Notes under the pieces: model-generated
Database searches by the model: none
What the model was told of the DNA's origin: nothing
The model's input: only the letters and a program-made list of their open reading frames with translations
Part shown: one piece after another, positions 1-9,549 of the stretch
How positions within the stretch are numbered: position 1 is the first letter of the stretch
Layout of the letters: each line of letters begins with the position of its first letter
Source of the DNA: Embleya scabrispora
GTDB taxonomy: Bacteria; Actinomycetota; Actinomycetes; Streptomycetales; Streptomycetaceae
Assembly (NCBI RefSeq): GCF_002024165.1
Contig: NZ_MWQN01000002.1
Coordinates: 1,178,001-1,242,000, forward strand
Reading direction: 5' to 3'
Length of the DNA stretch: 64,000 bases
Translations under genes and position numbers: made by a program

Positions 1-348
1 GGGCACCACGTACGGCGGCGGGGTGAGCAGGATGCCGTCGAGGCCGGCGGCCCTGGCGGCGCGGGCGTGGCCGATCGCGGCGGCGGCGGTGTAGGCGTTG
101 CAGCCGCCGAGCAGGGTGTATCGGCCGCGGACCCGGCGGGCTGCGTGGGTGAACAGGGTGGCGCGTTCGGTGGCGGTGAGCGTGTACCACTCGCCGGTGG
201 TGCCGGCGATGACCACGCCGTCCAGGCCCTCGGCGGCGAACCATTCCAGTTGTTCGTCCCAGGCGGCCAGGTCGAGGTCGCCCTGGGAGGTGAAGGGGGT
301 GGTCACGGCCGGTATGTAGCCGTGCCAGTCGACGGTGGTGCGGTCCAT
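1..348 (-). CDS. DapA/N-acetylneuraminate lyase family protein, N-terminal part
   Basis: The reverse strand reads from an ATG at 348 through 116 open codons to the window edge, so the C-terminal two thirds are outside. The start MDRTTVDWHGYIPAVTTPF followed by an AGTTGEW motif is the typical opening of class I aldolases of the dihydrodipicolinate synthase family, where the TTGE loop lines the pyruvate-binding site. The Schiff-base lysine and the catalytic tyrosine lie beyond the edge, so the substrate cannot be judged. It shares its strand with the XRE-cupin regulator upstream and lies near a peptide ABC operon that ends in an amidohydrolase. A catabolic role in the same pathway is possible but is inference. 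Confidence 0.85.
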   Translation of the reverse strand, partial: MDRTTVDWHGYIPAVTTPFTSQGDLDLAAWDEQLEWFAAEGLDGVVIAGTTGEWYTLTATERATLFTHAARRVRGRYTLLGGCNAYTAAAAIGHARAARAAGLDGILLTPPPYVVP

Positions 349-460
349 GCCCTCGATCCTTTCGGGGACACAAACCCGGGATCCGACCCACGCGGGCCGT
401 TCGGCGCCGGTGGGCCTGGTACGTGCGGCACGCTCCGGCCGTACGGCGCGGTCGGCCGGC

Positions 461-498
461 GCGTCCGGGGTGTGGGGGAGCGACCACACCCCGGACGC
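461..498. terminator. Perfect 15-bp hairpin, terminator or leader structure
   Basis: Positions 461-475 are the exact reverse complement of 484-498, with an 8-base loop. There is no T-run, which is common for actinobacterial terminators. It lies about 110 bases upstream of the DapA-family start and downstream of the XRE-cupin stop, both on the reverse strand. Termination of the regulator transcript is the simplest reading. A role as a structured leader of the DapA gene is the alternative. Confidence 0.5.
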
Positions 499-569
499 GC
501 AAGCCGACCGCGCCGCGCGCCGTGGCGACGCGAGGCCCGCACGTCGCGGGGCGTCGAGGTGACCCGCGC

Positions 570-748
570 CTACGGCGACGGGTGTACCCGCGGGCCGTAC
601 GGCGCGGGCAACCCCCGTGCCGTACCACCTCGGGAGCACCCGAAGTCGCGATGGCCCGAGAGCCCCGCCGCGCTACGGCAACGGGCGTACCCGCGACCGC
701 CGGCCCGCCGGGACCGCCCGCCGCGCTACGGCGTGGGAAGTACCCTCG
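570..748. repeat. Three copies of a CTACGGC-N3-GGG-N2-GTACCC motif
   Basis: Related 23-base words start at 570, 673 and 726. The first two match at 21 of 23 positions and contain a near-palindromic centre (CGGGTGTACCCG, CGGGCGTACCCG). The third is more diverged. They sit just downstream of the XRE-cupin stop. They could be protein-binding sites or remnants of a dispersed repeat. The evidence is only the similarity itself. Confidence 0.35.
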
Positions 749-775
749 CCCCGGTGCCCCGGGCGCACCCGTGCC

Positions 776-1312
776 TCACGGCATCGGAGGCGTGACCGCG
801 ACCAGTAGCCGTGCCGGGGCGTCGGAGTTGTTGACGAACCGGTGCGGCAGACGCGAATCGAACGTGATCGCGTCGCCCTCGTGCAGGTGGTGGACGCGAC
901 CGTCCACCTCGACGTCGAGTTCTCCGGCGAGTACCGTGGCGCATTCCGTGGAGGGATGGCTGTACGGCTCGTCGGAGGAGGCCTGGCCCGGCTCGATGTC
1001 CGCTTCCAGCACTTCCAGATCGCCCGTTCCGGGGGTGAGCCTGGAGTAGGTGATGTGCTGACGGGCGGCACCGAGCCGCATGCGCCGCTCACGCGTGGTG
1101 ACAGCCACGCGCGGTACGTCGGGGTCGTCGAACAGGGTGGCGATGGAGGTGTCGAAAACGCGGGCGAGCTTGCGCAAGGTGCTCAGACTCGGTTCCGCGG
1201 CGCCGTTCTCCAACTGGCTGAGCATGCCCGCCGAAATACCGGCTGCGGCGGCCAACTGACGCAAGGTCAGATCGTGCGCCTGCCGTAGTTCGCGCAGTCG
1301 GTCACCCAGCAT
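776..1312 (-). CDS. XRE-family regulator with C-terminal cupin
   Basis: A 178-residue protein. The helix-turn-helix lies at about residues 5-60 (TLRQLAAAAGISAGMLSQLE), and a small cupin at about 105-175 contains HPSTECATVLAGEL and a LPHRF strand. The XRE-plus-cupin arrangement is that of PuuR-type regulators, which bind a small ligand in the cupin and usually repress transport or catabolic operons. I chose the ATG at 1312 because the domain begins at once, while the upstream in-frame extension looks non-coding. It is divergent from the peptide ABC operon starting at 1801 and is the obvious candidate regulator of it. That link is inference. Confidence 0.88.
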   Translation of the reverse strand: MLGDRLRELRQAHDLTLRQLAAAAGISAGMLSQLENGAAEPSLSTLRKLARVFDTSIATLFDDPDVPRVAVTTRERRMRLGAARQHITYSRLTPGTGDLEVLEADIEPGQASSDEPYSHPSTECATVLAGELDVEVDGRVHHLHEGDAITFDSRLPHRFVNNSDAPARLLVAVTPPMP

Positions 1313-1800
1313 GGTCCGATCCCGTTCGCTTCGCTGCCGAGTACCCTCGACTCGTGGATCCTGGCTTGTGCTATCGACTTGTTCAACGTGATTGAACGCT
1401 TCGGGGCGAAGATAAGCACGGTGCCGACCCCCCGTCAAGATCGATTGGCTCGGTGTGGGGGTGAAGCACGCCCTCCCGACGTACCGCGGGGGAAGTACGC
1501 GTCGGGAAAAGCGGGTTCGCCGCTCCCCGCTCGCCGCCGTCGGCATTTGTCCCCGACAACGCCTGTGAGCAGTCATCGAGCGGATGTCGAGCAGTCATCA
1601 AAGCGTTATCAAAGCGGAGAATGCTCGCTCCATGTGGATCCTTGATCACCAAACATAAATTTTTGGTCCCACATGTCGAGATGTGGAAAAAAGTCATTGA
1701 CCGCCACCTCGACCCGCGCCTACTTTCGAGCCCACCGTTCAGCCAGATCAAACACTCGGTTCCGTCATCGGCCGATCGGGTGCCTTGAGAAAGGTGCGCC
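1313..1800. promoter_or_regulatory. Divergent control region of regulator and ABC operon
   Basis: A 488-base gap with several signals. TTCAA-N5-TTGAA at 1382-1396 is an inverted repeat 70 bases from the regulator start. GAGCAGTCATC occurs at 1567-1577 and 1589-1599 (period 22), and ATCAAAGCG at 1597-1605 and 1608-1616 (period 11). This spacing puts the repeats on one face of the helix. A forward promoter TTGACC (1697-1702), an 18-base gap and TACTTT (1721-1726) lies upstream of the lipoprotein gene. These are candidates for the operator of the XRE-cupin protein and the operon promoter. Confidence 0.5.
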
Positions 1801-3471
1801 ATGCAGGGCAATCAAGCCATCGGGGACAACAGCGGCAGCACGACCGCGGGCAGGTCGGCAGGCAGCAGATCCGCCCGCCGCCGGGCCGTGCGACGCGCCG
1901 CCGCGCCCGTCGCGGTCACCGTGGCCGCCGCCATGATGCTCGCCGCGTGCGGCGGCGCGAAGAAGAACACCGACGACAAGGGCGGAGGCGGCGGAGGCAC
2001 CCTCGTGGTCGACACCTCCTTCAGCCTCAAGACCGCCGACCCGGGCCGCACCTTCGAGCCCACCGGCATCATGGTCACCCGGCCCGTCTACGACACGCTG
2101 CTCACCTTCGCCAACGGCGATGTGACCAAGCCCGTGCCGCTGCTCGCCTCCTCCTACGAGGCCTCGCCCGACGCGAAGACCTTCACCTTCCCGCTGCGCT
2201 CGGAGGCCAAATTCTCCGACGGCACCCCGGTCACCGCGAAGGATGTCGTCTTCTCCTTCAACCGGGTCAAGAACCTCAAGGGCAACCCGGCCTTCCTGCT
2301 CGACGGCGTGACCGCCACCGCCAAGGACGAGCACACGGTGGTGCTCACCACCGCGGCCGCCGACCCCGCGCTGCCCTTCCGCATCGCGACCCCGGCACTC
2401 GGCGTGGTCAACTCCAAGACCGTGGCCGCGCACGGCGGTTCCGACGCGGCCGGCGCCGACCAGGGCGACAAGGCCGAGCAGTTCCTCAACGGCGACTCGC
2501 AGGGCAGCGGTCCGTACAAGATCACCAAGTACGACGTGTCCACCGAGGTCATCCTCACCCGCAACGAGAACTACTGGGGCGCCAAGCCCAAGTACGCCAA
2601 GGTCGTGGTGCGCAACGTGCCCGCGAACACCCAGCAGTTGAACGTGCTCAGCGGCGAGAGCCAGATCTCCCTCGACATGTCGCCCGACCAGGCGGTCAAG
2701 GTCAAGGGCCAGGCCCAGGTGCTGCAACAGCCCACGCCCACCACCGCGTTCCTGTTCACCAACGACAACCCCGCGATCTCGCCGACGACCTCCAACAAGG
2801 ACTTCCAGGAGGCCGTGCGCTACGGCCTCGACTACAAGAGCCTGTTGGACGTGGCCGGCGCCGGATCCGCCCAGGCGGCCGGCATCGTGCCCAGCTTCTT
2901 CACCGGCGCGCTCGACCCGGGCAAGGCCATCCAGCGCGATGTCCCGCGCGCCAAGGCCGCGTTGGCCAAGGCCGGGCTGAACAACCCGAGCGTCGACCTG
3001 TACTACGCGTCCGACGTGACGATCAACGGCATCAACTTCGGCGACCTCGCCGCCCGGGTGCAGGCCAACCTCAAGGAGGTCGGCATCAACGTCAACCTCA
3101 AGCCGGCCCCCACCCAGACCGCGCTCGACTCGTACCGCAACGGCTCCGAGGCGATGGGCCTCTGGTGGTGGCAGGCCGACTACCCGGACGCCAGCGACTA
3201 CCTCGCCTTCACCCCCGGCGAGCTGGTCAGCCTGCGCGCCGGCTGGAAGGCCGAGGCCAACCCCGAGGTGTCCGGCCTGGCGCAGAAGGCCAAGACGGCC
3301 ACCTCCGACGCGGAACGCGTCACGGCCTACAAGCAGCTGCAGGAGTCGATGAACAAGACCGGCCCCTTCATGCCTCTGCTCCAGCCCGCCCAGGTGATCG
3401 CCGCGAACAACTCGGTCAAGAACCTGCGCTACAACCCGATCTGGTACATCGATGTCGACAAGCTCGGCTGA
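1801..3471 (+). CDS. Peptide/nickel-type ABC substrate-binding lipoprotein
   Basis: A 556-residue extracellular solute-binding protein of family 5 (DppA/OppA type). An arginine-rich N-region and a hydrophobic stretch end in the lipobox LAAC, with the lipidated cysteine at residue 50, followed by a glycine-rich linker. The body shows the family landmarks FEPTGIMVTRPVYDTLL, LASSYEASPDAKTFTF and YNPIWYIDVDKLG. A purine-rich GAGAAAGG precedes the ATG. It is the first gene of an operon with both permeases and both ATPases, so it should capture a peptide or peptide-like solute outside the membrane. The exact ligand cannot be read from sequence. Confidence 0.93.
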   Translation: MQGNQAIGDNSGSTTAGRSAGSRSARRRAVRRAAAPVAVTVAAAMMLAACGGAKKNTDDKGGGGGGTLVVDTSFSLKTADPGRTFEPTGIMVTRPVYDTLLTFANGDVTKPVPLLASSYEASPDAKTFTFPLRSEAKFSDGTPVTAKDVVFSFNRVKNLKGNPAFLLDGVTATAKDEHTVVLTTAAADPALPFRIATPALGVVNSKTVAAHGGSDAAGADQGDKAEQFLNGDSQGSGPYKITKYDVSTEVILTRNENYWGAKPKYAKVVVRNVPANTQQLNVLSGESQISLDMSPDQAVKVKGQAQVLQQPTPTTAFLFTNDNPAISPTTSNKDFQEAVRYGLDYKSLLDVAGAGSAQAAGIVPSFFTGALDPGKAIQRDVPRAKAALAKAGLNNPSVDLYYASDVTINGINFGDLAARVQANLKEVGINVNLKPAPTQTALDSYRNGSEAMGLWWWQADYPDASDYLAFTPGELVSLRAGWKAEANPEVSGLAQKAKTATSDAERVTAYKQLQESMNKTGPFMPLLQPAQVIAANNSVKNLRYNPIWYIDVDKLG

Positions 3472-4576
3472 CCCCACCGCCCGACCCGGCACCTCCCCGG
3501 CGGCCGCATCCCCCAGCGGGGGTGCGGCCCCCGGGCCCCGGGCCGCGCGCGGCTCCCACCCCTTCGCCAGGTTCGTCCTGGTGCGCCTGTCCATCGGCCT
3601 GCTGCTGTGCGTCGGCATCACGGTCCTGGCCTTCGTGCTGACCCACTCGGTGCCCGGCGACCCCGTCGCCGCGAACCTCGGCGACCGGGCCCAGAACGAC
3701 CCGGCCGCGGTCGCCGCGTTCAAGGAGAAGAACGGGCTCAACGACTCGCTGCCCTCGCAGTACTTCACCTACCTGGGCAACCTGCTGCACGGCGACATGG
3801 GCACCTCCCAGCAGACCCACCGCGCGGTCTGGGACGACCTGGGCGACAAGATCCCCGCCAGTCTCGAACTCGCCCTGTTCGCCATCGTGTTGGCCCTGGT
3901 GATCGGCGTCGGCTTGGGTATCGTCGCCGCCGTCACCCGCAACGGGTGGCCGGACCGGGTGATCCGCGTGGTCAGCCTCGCGGGCGTGTCCATGCCGGTC
4001 TTCTGGCTCGCCCAGGTCGCCTTCTACCTCTTCTCGTTCAAGCTCGGCTGGATCCAGGCCGGCGGTCGGCTCTCGCCCGGCGCGATTCCCCCGGACGAGA
4101 TCACCGGCCTCTACACGCTCGACTCGCTCCTGGTCGGCGACACCGGCACCTTCGGTGAGGCCTTCTCCCGGATGATCCTGCCCGCCTGCGTCCTGGCCGC
4201 CTTCAACATCGGCGTGCTCACCCGCTTCACCCGCGCCGCCGTGCTCGAAGCCCTCGGCAACGACTACGTGCGCGCCGCCCGGGCGAAGGGACTTCCCGAG
4301 AGCACGGTCATCCGTCGGCATGTGCTGCGCCCCGCGCTCACCTCGATCCTGACCGTCGCCGGCCTCACCTTCGGCGGCATGCTCGCCGGCACCGTGCTCG
4401 TCGAGAACGTGCTGTCCTGGCCGGGGCTGGGCCAGTACGCCTACAAGAGCGCGCTCAACCTGGACCTGCCGTCCATCATGGGCGTCTGCCTGTTCGTCGC
4501 GGTCGTCTACGTCGTGATCAACCTCCTCGTGGACCTGCTCTACGGGGTCATCGACCCGAGGATTCGCCTCTCGTGA
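3452..4576 (+). CDS. ABC permease, DppB type
   Basis: A 374-residue inner-membrane subunit of the same importer. After a proline- and alanine-rich leader of about 35 residues there are six predicted membrane helices. The EAA loop (NDYVRAARAKGLPESTVIRR) contacts the ATPases, and the C-terminus ends GVIDPRIRLS as usual for DppB. The ATG at 3452 lies 20 bases inside the lipoprotein gene, which suggests coupled translation. A later start is possible because the first residues are not conserved-looking. The next permease overlaps by GTGA. Confidence 0.92.
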   Translation: MSTSSADPTARPGTSPAAASPSGGAAPGPRAARGSHPFARFVLVRLSIGLLLCVGITVLAFVLTHSVPGDPVAANLGDRAQNDPAAVAAFKEKNGLNDSLPSQYFTYLGNLLHGDMGTSQQTHRAVWDDLGDKIPASLELALFAIVLALVIGVGLGIVAAVTRNGWPDRVIRVVSLAGVSMPVFWLAQVAFYLFSFKLGWIQAGGRLSPGAIPPDEITGLYTLDSLLVGDTGTFGEAFSRMILPACVLAAFNIGVLTRFTRAAVLEALGNDYVRAARAKGLPESTVIRRHVLRPALTSILTVAGLTFGGMLAGTVLVENVLSWPGLGQYAYKSALNLDLPSIMGVCLFVAVVYVVINLLVDLLYGVIDPRIRLS

Positions 4577-5493
4577 ACGCCACGCGCCTGTTCCTCGGCG
4601 ATCGGCTCGGAGCCGACCGCACCCTCAGCCCGGACGACGACGCCCCCCGGCGCAAGCCCCGGCGCGCCGGGAAGTCGCCCTGGCGCAGCCCGTTGGCCGT
4701 CACCGGCCTCGTCATCATCGGCGTCTTCCTGATCGCCGCCGTGTTCGCCTCGCTGATCTCCCCCGAGGACCCCCTCGCGCAGAAGTGGCCGAAATACCAA
4801 TCCCCGTCCGGGGACCACTGGTTCGGCACCGACCAACTCGGCCGCGACATCCTGTCCCGGGTCATCCACGGCACCCGGATCTCGCTGCCGCTGGCACTGC
4901 TCCTGGTGGTCCTGGCGATGGTCATCGGTACCGTCCTGGGCGCGGTCGCCGGATACTTCGGCGGCTGGATCGACATGGTCGTCATGCGCTGCGCCGACCT
5001 CGTGCTCGCCTTCCCGGCGATCATCCTGGCCATGGCCGTGGTCGCCGCGCTCGGGCCGAACCTGACGAACGCCGTCCTCGCCGTGGTGATCGTCAGCTGG
5101 CCGACCTACGCCCGCGTGGTGCGCGGCCTGGTACTGACGCTGCGGCAATCGGACTTCGTCCAGGCCGACCGACTCCTGGGCGCCTCCGGATGGCGGGTAC
5201 TCGCCGTGGACCTGCGGCCCAACCTGGCCGGGCCGGTCGCCGTGCTCGCCGCGCTCGACCTGGGCAACGCGGTGCTGCTGCTGTCCGGACTGTCCTTCCT
5301 CGGTCTGGGCGCGCAACCGCCCGCCGCCGAGTGGGGCGCCATGGTCAACGCCGGATCGGCGAACTTCGACGCGTGGTGGGTCGCGGTCTTCCCCGGCGCG
5401 GCCATCCTGCTCTCGGTGCTCGCCTTCAACTTCCTGGGCGACACCCTGCGCGACGCGCTCGACCCGCGTACGGCCCGGGCGATCCGAAAGTGA
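4573..5493 (+). CDS. ABC permease, DppC type
   Basis: A 306-residue second permease. The GTG start at 4573 overlaps the stop of the preceding gene (GTGA). It has the DppC layout: a short cytoplasmic N-terminus, a first helix, the motif FGTDQLGRDILSRV, then the multi-helix domain with the EAA loop around QADRLLGASGWRVLAVDLRP. It ends [13 protein letters not shown], typical of the family. Together with the DppB-type subunit it forms the membrane channel. Confidence 0.92.
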   Translation: MNATRLFLGDRLGADRTLSPDDDAPRRKPRRAGKSPWRSPLAVTGLVIIGVFLIAAVFASLISPEDPLAQKWPKYQSPSGDHWFGTDQLGRDILSRVIHGTRISLPLALLLVVLAMVIGTVLGAVAGYFGGWIDMVVMRCADLVLAFPAIILAMAVVAALGPNLTNAVLAVVIVSWPTYARVVRGLVLTLRQSDFVQADRLLGASGWRVLAVDLRPNLAGPVAVLAALDLGNAVLLLSGLSFLGLGAQPPAAEWGAMVNAGSANFDAWWVAVFPGAAILLSVLAFNFLGDTLRDALDPRTARAIRK

Positions 5494-6581
5494 CTCCGAA
5501 AGTGACGGAGATGAACGAGAACCCCGCTTCGACGCCCGACGCTTCGACGCCCGACGCTTCGGCACACGAGAAGTCGATACCCGGCGCGGAACCCGTGTTG
5601 GCGATTCGCGATCTGGTCGTCGAACTGCCCGGCCCCGACGGGAGTCCGCTGCGCGCCATCGACGGCGTCGACCTGACCGTCGGGCGCGGCGAGATCGTCG
5701 GCCTCGCCGGTGAGAGCGGCTCCGGCAAGACGATGACCGCGCTCGCCCTGCTCGGCCTGCTGCCGCAGGGCGGCACCGCCGCCGGACAGATGCTCGTCGA
5801 GGGCGACGACGTACTGAAGATGACCCCGCGTCAGGTCCGCGACCTGCGCGGCAACCGGGTCGCGATGGTCTTCCAGGACCCGATGACCTCGCTGCACCCG
5901 ATGCTCAGCGTCGGCAAGCAGCTCACGGAACACCTGCGCCACCACAAGAAGTTGGACAAGCGCGCGGCCAACGCGCGCGCGGTGGAACTGCTCACCACGG
6001 TGCGCATCCCCGACCCCGAACGGGCGCTCGGCCGCTACCCGCACCAGTTCTCCGGCGGCATGCGCCAGCGCATCGCGATCGCCATCGCGCTCGCCTGCGA
6101 CCCGGCGCTGCTGCTCGCCGACGAGCCCACCACGGCCCTGGACGTCACCGTCCAGGCGGGCATCCTGCGCCTGCTGGACCGACTGCGCCGGGAGAACGGC
6201 CTGTCCGTGCTGATCATCACGCACGACCTCGGCGTGATGTCCGCCCTCGCCGACCGGGTCAGCGTGATGTACGCGGGCCGCATCGTGGAGAGCGGGCCGC
6301 GCGCCGACGTGCTGCGCGAACCCCGACACCCGTACACCCGGGGCCTGTTGGACGCGCTGCCGCACCCGGACGGGGGCAACGCCGCGCTGGTGCCGATCGT
6401 CGGCTCGCCGCCCAAGCTCGGCCAGGCGCCCAGCGGTTGCGCGTTCCACCCGCGCTGCCCGCACGCCGTGGCCGCGTGCGCCGAGGAGCGGCCGAACCTG
6501 CTCGCGCTGACCCCCACCCACGCCGGGGCCTGCCCGATCGACCCCCTGGCCGTCACCGCCTCGAAGGTGGGTACCCCATGA
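5490..6581 (+). CDS. ABC ATPase, DppD/OppD type
   Basis: A 363-residue ATPase. It shows Walker A GESGSGKT, the Q-loop [11 protein letters not shown], signature FSGGMRQR, Walker [13 protein letters not shown] and the H-loop ITHDLG. The C-terminal oligopeptide-transporter extension includes [15 protein letters not shown] chose the GTG at 5490 because it again overlaps the previous stop as GTGA. An ATG at 5511 is the alternative. The N-terminus contains a short TPDAS repeat. The downstream ATPase overlaps by ATGA, so the five transporter genes form one coupled operon. Confidence 0.92.
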   Translation: MTPKVTEMNENPASTPDASTPDASAHEKSIPGAEPVLAIRDLVVELPGPDGSPLRAIDGVDLTVGRGEIVGLAGESGSGKTMTALALLGLLPQGGTAAGQMLVEGDDVLKMTPRQVRDLRGNRVAMVFQDPMTSLHPMLSVGKQLTEHLRHHKKLDKRAANARAVELLTTVRIPDPERALGRYPHQFSGGMRQRIAIAIALACDPALLLADEPTTALDVTVQAGILRLLDRLRRENGLSVLIITHDLGVMSALADRVSVMYAGRIVESGPRADVLREPRHPYTRGLLDALPHPDGGNAALVPIVGSPPKLGQAPSGCAFHPRCPHAVAACAEERPNLLALTPTHAGACPIDPLAVTASKVGTP

Positions 6582-7582
6582 CCGCGCTCTCCGCCACGTC
6601 CAACCTCACCGTCACCAGCAAGGACGTCGGCCTGCGGCTGCACGATCTGTCCGTGACCTACCGCTCGCCGGGCCGCCCCCTGGTGCGCGCGGTGGCGGGG
6701 GTGAGTCTGGCGGTGGCCCCGGGGCAGGTGGTCGGTCTGGTCGGCGAATCCGGCTGCGGCAAGTCGACCCTCGGCAAGGCCGCGGTCGGGCTGCTCAAGC
6801 CCGCCGGCGGCCGGGTCACGTTCAACGGCCGGGCGGTCGGCACACTGGGCCTGCGCCCTCGGCCGAGCGACCAGCGCGGCCTGCAGATGGTCTTCCAGGA
6901 CCCCTACGCCTCGCTCAACCCGCGCCGCCGGGTCGGTGAACAGATCTCCGACGCCGTGGTGTTGGCCGGCGGCACCCGCGAACGCGGCCGCGAGACGGCC
7001 CGCGAACTGCTCGATCGCGTCGGCTTGGCCGCCGAGTTCGTCGACCGCTTCCCGCACGAGTTCTCCGGTGGGCAGCGGCAACGCATCGCCATCGCCCGGG
7101 TGTTGGCCGCGGAACCGTCGTGCATCGTCGCCGACGAGCCGATCGCCGCCCTGGACGCCTCCGCGCAGGCGTCGGTGGCCAACCTGTTGCTCGACCTGGC
7201 CCGCGAACGCAACGTCGGCCTGCTGTTCATCTCGCACGACCTGTCCATCGTGCGGCAGATCGCCGACACCGTCGCGGTGATGTACCTGGGCACCGTGGTC
7301 GAGAGCGGTCCCACCGCACAGGTGTGGGACGACCCGCGCCACCCGTACAGCAAGGCGCTGATCTCCGCGGTGCCGCGCGCCGACGGCAGCGGCGAGTTGC
7401 CCGTCGACCTCCCCGGCGACGTCCCCGACCCCGCCTTCCCGCCCACAGGCTGCCGGTTCCACCCGCGCTGCCCGATCGCCACCGACGCCTGCGAGGTCGA
7501 CGAACCCGCACTGGTGGAATTCCTTCCGGAGCGCAGGGCCGCCTGTTCGGTCCTCGCTCCCGCTCTCACGAAAGTCGGGTGA
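6578..7582 (+). CDS. ABC ATPase, DppF/OppF type
   Basis: A 334-residue partner ATPase. It shows Walker [11 protein letters not shown]-loop [15 protein letters not shown], signature FSGGQRQR, Walker [14 protein letters not shown]-loop ISHDL and a C-terminal cysteine-containing tail ([14 protein letters not shown]). The ATG at 6578 overlaps the previous stop. With the upstream ATPase it would form the heterodimeric motor. The next gene starts inside its stop (GTGA), tying the amidohydrolase to the transporter. Confidence 0.93.
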   Translation: MTALSATSNLTVTSKDVGLRLHDLSVTYRSPGRPLVRAVAGVSLAVAPGQVVGLVGESGCGKSTLGKAAVGLLKPAGGRVTFNGRAVGTLGLRPRPSDQRGLQMVFQDPYASLNPRRRVGEQISDAVVLAGGTRERGRETARELLDRVGLAAEFVDRFPHEFSGGQRQRIAIARVLAAEPSCIVADEPIAALDASAQASVANLLLDLARERNVGLLFISHDLSIVRQIADTVAVMYLGTVVESGPTAQVWDDPRHPYSKALISAVPRADGSGELPVDLPGDVPDPAFPPTGCRFHPRCPIATDACEVDEPALVEFLPERRAACSVLAPALTKVG

Positions 7583-8772
7583 CCGCACCCATGTGGTTGA
7601 CCAACTGTCACGTCGTCGACGTCGTCACCGGCGAGGTCCTGCGCGATCGCAGTGTGCACATCGACAACGGCGTCATCGTCGAGGTGGCCGCCGCCGCGCC
7701 GGCGGACGCGGACGTCCACGACCTGGGCGGGCGGCACCTGCTGCCCGGGCTGATCACGTGCCACTCGCACATGTCGATCGTCTTCCCCTTCTCCGAGACG
7801 CGCGAGGACGAACCGGCCGAGTTGACCGCGTTCCGCGCCGCACAGCGGGCCGCCGACGCGCTGCACGCCGGGGTCACCACGATGCGGTGCGTGCACGAGC
7901 AGAACCGGATCGACTTCGTGCTGCGCGAGGCGCGCGCCCGGGGCTGGATCCGCGCGCCGCGCGTGTTCGGCGCCGGTCGTGCGCTGTCCACGCCGGGCGG
8001 CCACGGCGAGGGCTCGGACTGCGTCTACGTCAAGGGCGCGGACGCCTTCTACCACGCCGCCGTGGGCGAACTCGAGGCCGGCGCCGACCACATCAAGATC
8101 TTCATCAACTCCGGCCTGGCCCGCGAAGGCGAGGACTTCGAACACGCCGAGATGACCGACGCGGAGATCGCCGCCACGGTCAAGGCCGCCGACGAGCACG
8201 GCGCCTACGTGGTCGCGCACGCCGGCGAGTCCGCCGCGATCCGCCAGGCCGTCGAATTGGGCGTGCGCTCGTTCGAGCACATCTACGCCCTCGACGCGGA
8301 GACCGCCCGCCTGCTCGCCGAGCGCGAAGCGTTCGTCACCCCGACGCTGTGCGTGACCAACTCGCTGGGCTGGATGCGGGACAACCACTTCGACGAGGGC
8401 TCCGTCGTCAACGCCAAGAACGCCATCGCGCCGCACCAGGAGAGCTTCCGGCGCGCGGTCGAGGCGGGCGTACAGGTGGTCAACGGCACCGACGTGCCGC
8501 CCGGCGACCGGGTCGACGGGGTCTCCGCCGTCGTGCACGAGATGTACCTGATGGCCAAGGGCGGCCTGGACAACCTGCGCGTGCTCCAGGCGGCCACCGT
8601 CACCGCGGCCCGGCTGATCCGGGCCGAGGACCGGCTCGGCCGGATCGCCCCCGGCTACGCGGCCGACCTGATCGCCGTCGACGGCGACCCGCTGAGCGAC
8701 CTCGGCGCGATGGGCCGGATGTCCTTCGTGATGCTGGAGGGCGAGGTCGTCCGCGAGGACGTACCGGTCTGA
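7579..8772 (+). CDS. Metal-dependent amidohydrolase (imidazolonepropionase/prolidase-like)
   Basis: A 397-residue TIM-barrel amidohydrolase. It contains the metal-binding CHSHM motif after the first strand ([12 protein letters not shown]), the likely carboxylated lysine in HIKIFINSG, histidines in VVAHAGES and SFEHIYALD, and the catalytic aspartate in NGTDVPPGD. The small beta-sandwich returns at the C-terminus ([14 protein letters not shown]). GTG at 7579 overlaps the ATPase stop, and ATG at 7591 is an alternative. Its coupling to the importer suggests it hydrolyses the imported compound in the cytoplasm. Family members act on cyclic amides or Xaa-Pro peptides, so the substrate stays open. 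Confidence 0.88.
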   Translation: MTAPMWLTNCHVVDVVTGEVLRDRSVHIDNGVIVEVAAAAPADADVHDLGGRHLLPGLITCHSHMSIVFPFSETREDEPAELTAFRAAQRAADALHAGVTTMRCVHEQNRIDFVLREARARGWIRAPRVFGAGRALSTPGGHGEGSDCVYVKGADAFYHAAVGELEAGADHIKIFINSGLAREGEDFEHAEMTDAEIAATVKAADEHGAYVVAHAGESAAIRQAVELGVRSFEHIYALDAETARLLAEREAFVTPTLCVTNSLGWMRDNHFDEGSVVNAKNAIAPHQESFRRAVEAGVQVVNGTDVPPGDRVDGVSAVVHEMYLMAKGGLDNLRVLQAATVTAARLIRAEDRLGRIAPGYAADLIAVDGDPLSDLGAMGRMSFVMLEGEVVREDVPV

Positions 8773-8815
8773 CCTCCCGCGTGCCGCCCCGCCCGCCCTC
8801 TCCGATAGGACCCGC

Positions 8816-9261
8816 ATGACCACCCCTTCCACCTCCCGCGACGCCTACCGCCCCGCCGGGTCGGCCGAGGACCGCGCCGCCGTGTGGAGCGCCCTGCTCG
8901 ACATCTACGCCGGCTTCACGGCCGGCGACCGGGAGCGGATCGACCGCCGGATCCACCCCGAGGCCACCATCTGGGACTCGGCCGCCCCGAACTGCTCTTC
9001 GGCCGCGCCGACCTGGACCGCATCCGGGCCGAACGCCCGGTCGGCCCCGACGCCCCGGTGGTCACCGGGATCCACGCGAGCGACGAGGTGATCGACATCT
9101 GGGACGACACCGCCCTCGCCCGCTACAACCTGCGCGTCGACTTCGCGCCCGCCGCCGACGGCACGGTCCCGCCCTCCGAGCACATCCGCAACACCGCCGT
9201 GGCCCGCCGCTTCCCCCAGGGCTGGCTCGTCGTCCACAACCACGAGGACGTCCTCGCGTAG
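8816..9261 (+). pseudogene. NTF2-like (SnoaL-type) protein, interrupted by a frameshift
   Basis: Frame one runs from ATG 8816 (RBS GATAGGA) as MTTPSTSRDAYRPAGSAEDR and on to HPEATIWDSAAP, then loses the family pattern. A different frame continues from about 8989 with PELLFGRADLDRIRAER and ends GWLVVHNHEDVLA at 9261. Inserting one G in CCGAA near 8989 would join them into a normal protein of about 149 residues of the nuclear transport factor 2-like fold, with the usual WDSAAPELLFGR joint. Such proteins often follow amidohydrolase or transport genes and act as small ligand-binding or hydrolytic accessories. It could be a true pseudogene or a one-base sequencing error. Confidence 0.75.
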
Positions 9262-9549
9262 CGAACACCCGGCGGGCGGATCGGACCCCGCCCGTCCCGG
9301 GGCGTCGGCGCCGGTCCGCGCGGCGGGGGACGTGGCAGGGCTTGCCAACGTGTGCGATCGCTCGATCCGCGCGGACACGAGGAGCATGCCTCGGCGTGCG
9401 CCGACGCCGCTTCGGTCACCCGCCGGCATGAGCCGTTCGCGGTCCGGTGAGAATTCGGGTGGTCGGGAATGGGCGTGTCCGGTGTCGGATCGGCGCGGCA
9501 ACGGCCATCCTGGGGTCGGCGGATCCGGTCGGTGCGGAGGAGACATCGG

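Larger units (their letters stand above)
349..775. other. Gene-free stretch with palindromic repeats
   Basis: I see no credible gene in these 427 bases between the DapA-type fragment and the XRE-cupin gene. Apart from the strong hairpin at 461-498 and the related palindromic motifs at 570-748, listed separately, it contains several GTACGGCGCGG-like words. Reading frames here are arginine- and proline-rich and look like GC-driven noise. Confidence 0.6.

Noticed and set aside
9469-9549. Upstream ATG start for the STAND ATPase
   Set aside because: The extra residues look non-coding, and GTG 9550 has a strong GGAGGAG at the right distance.
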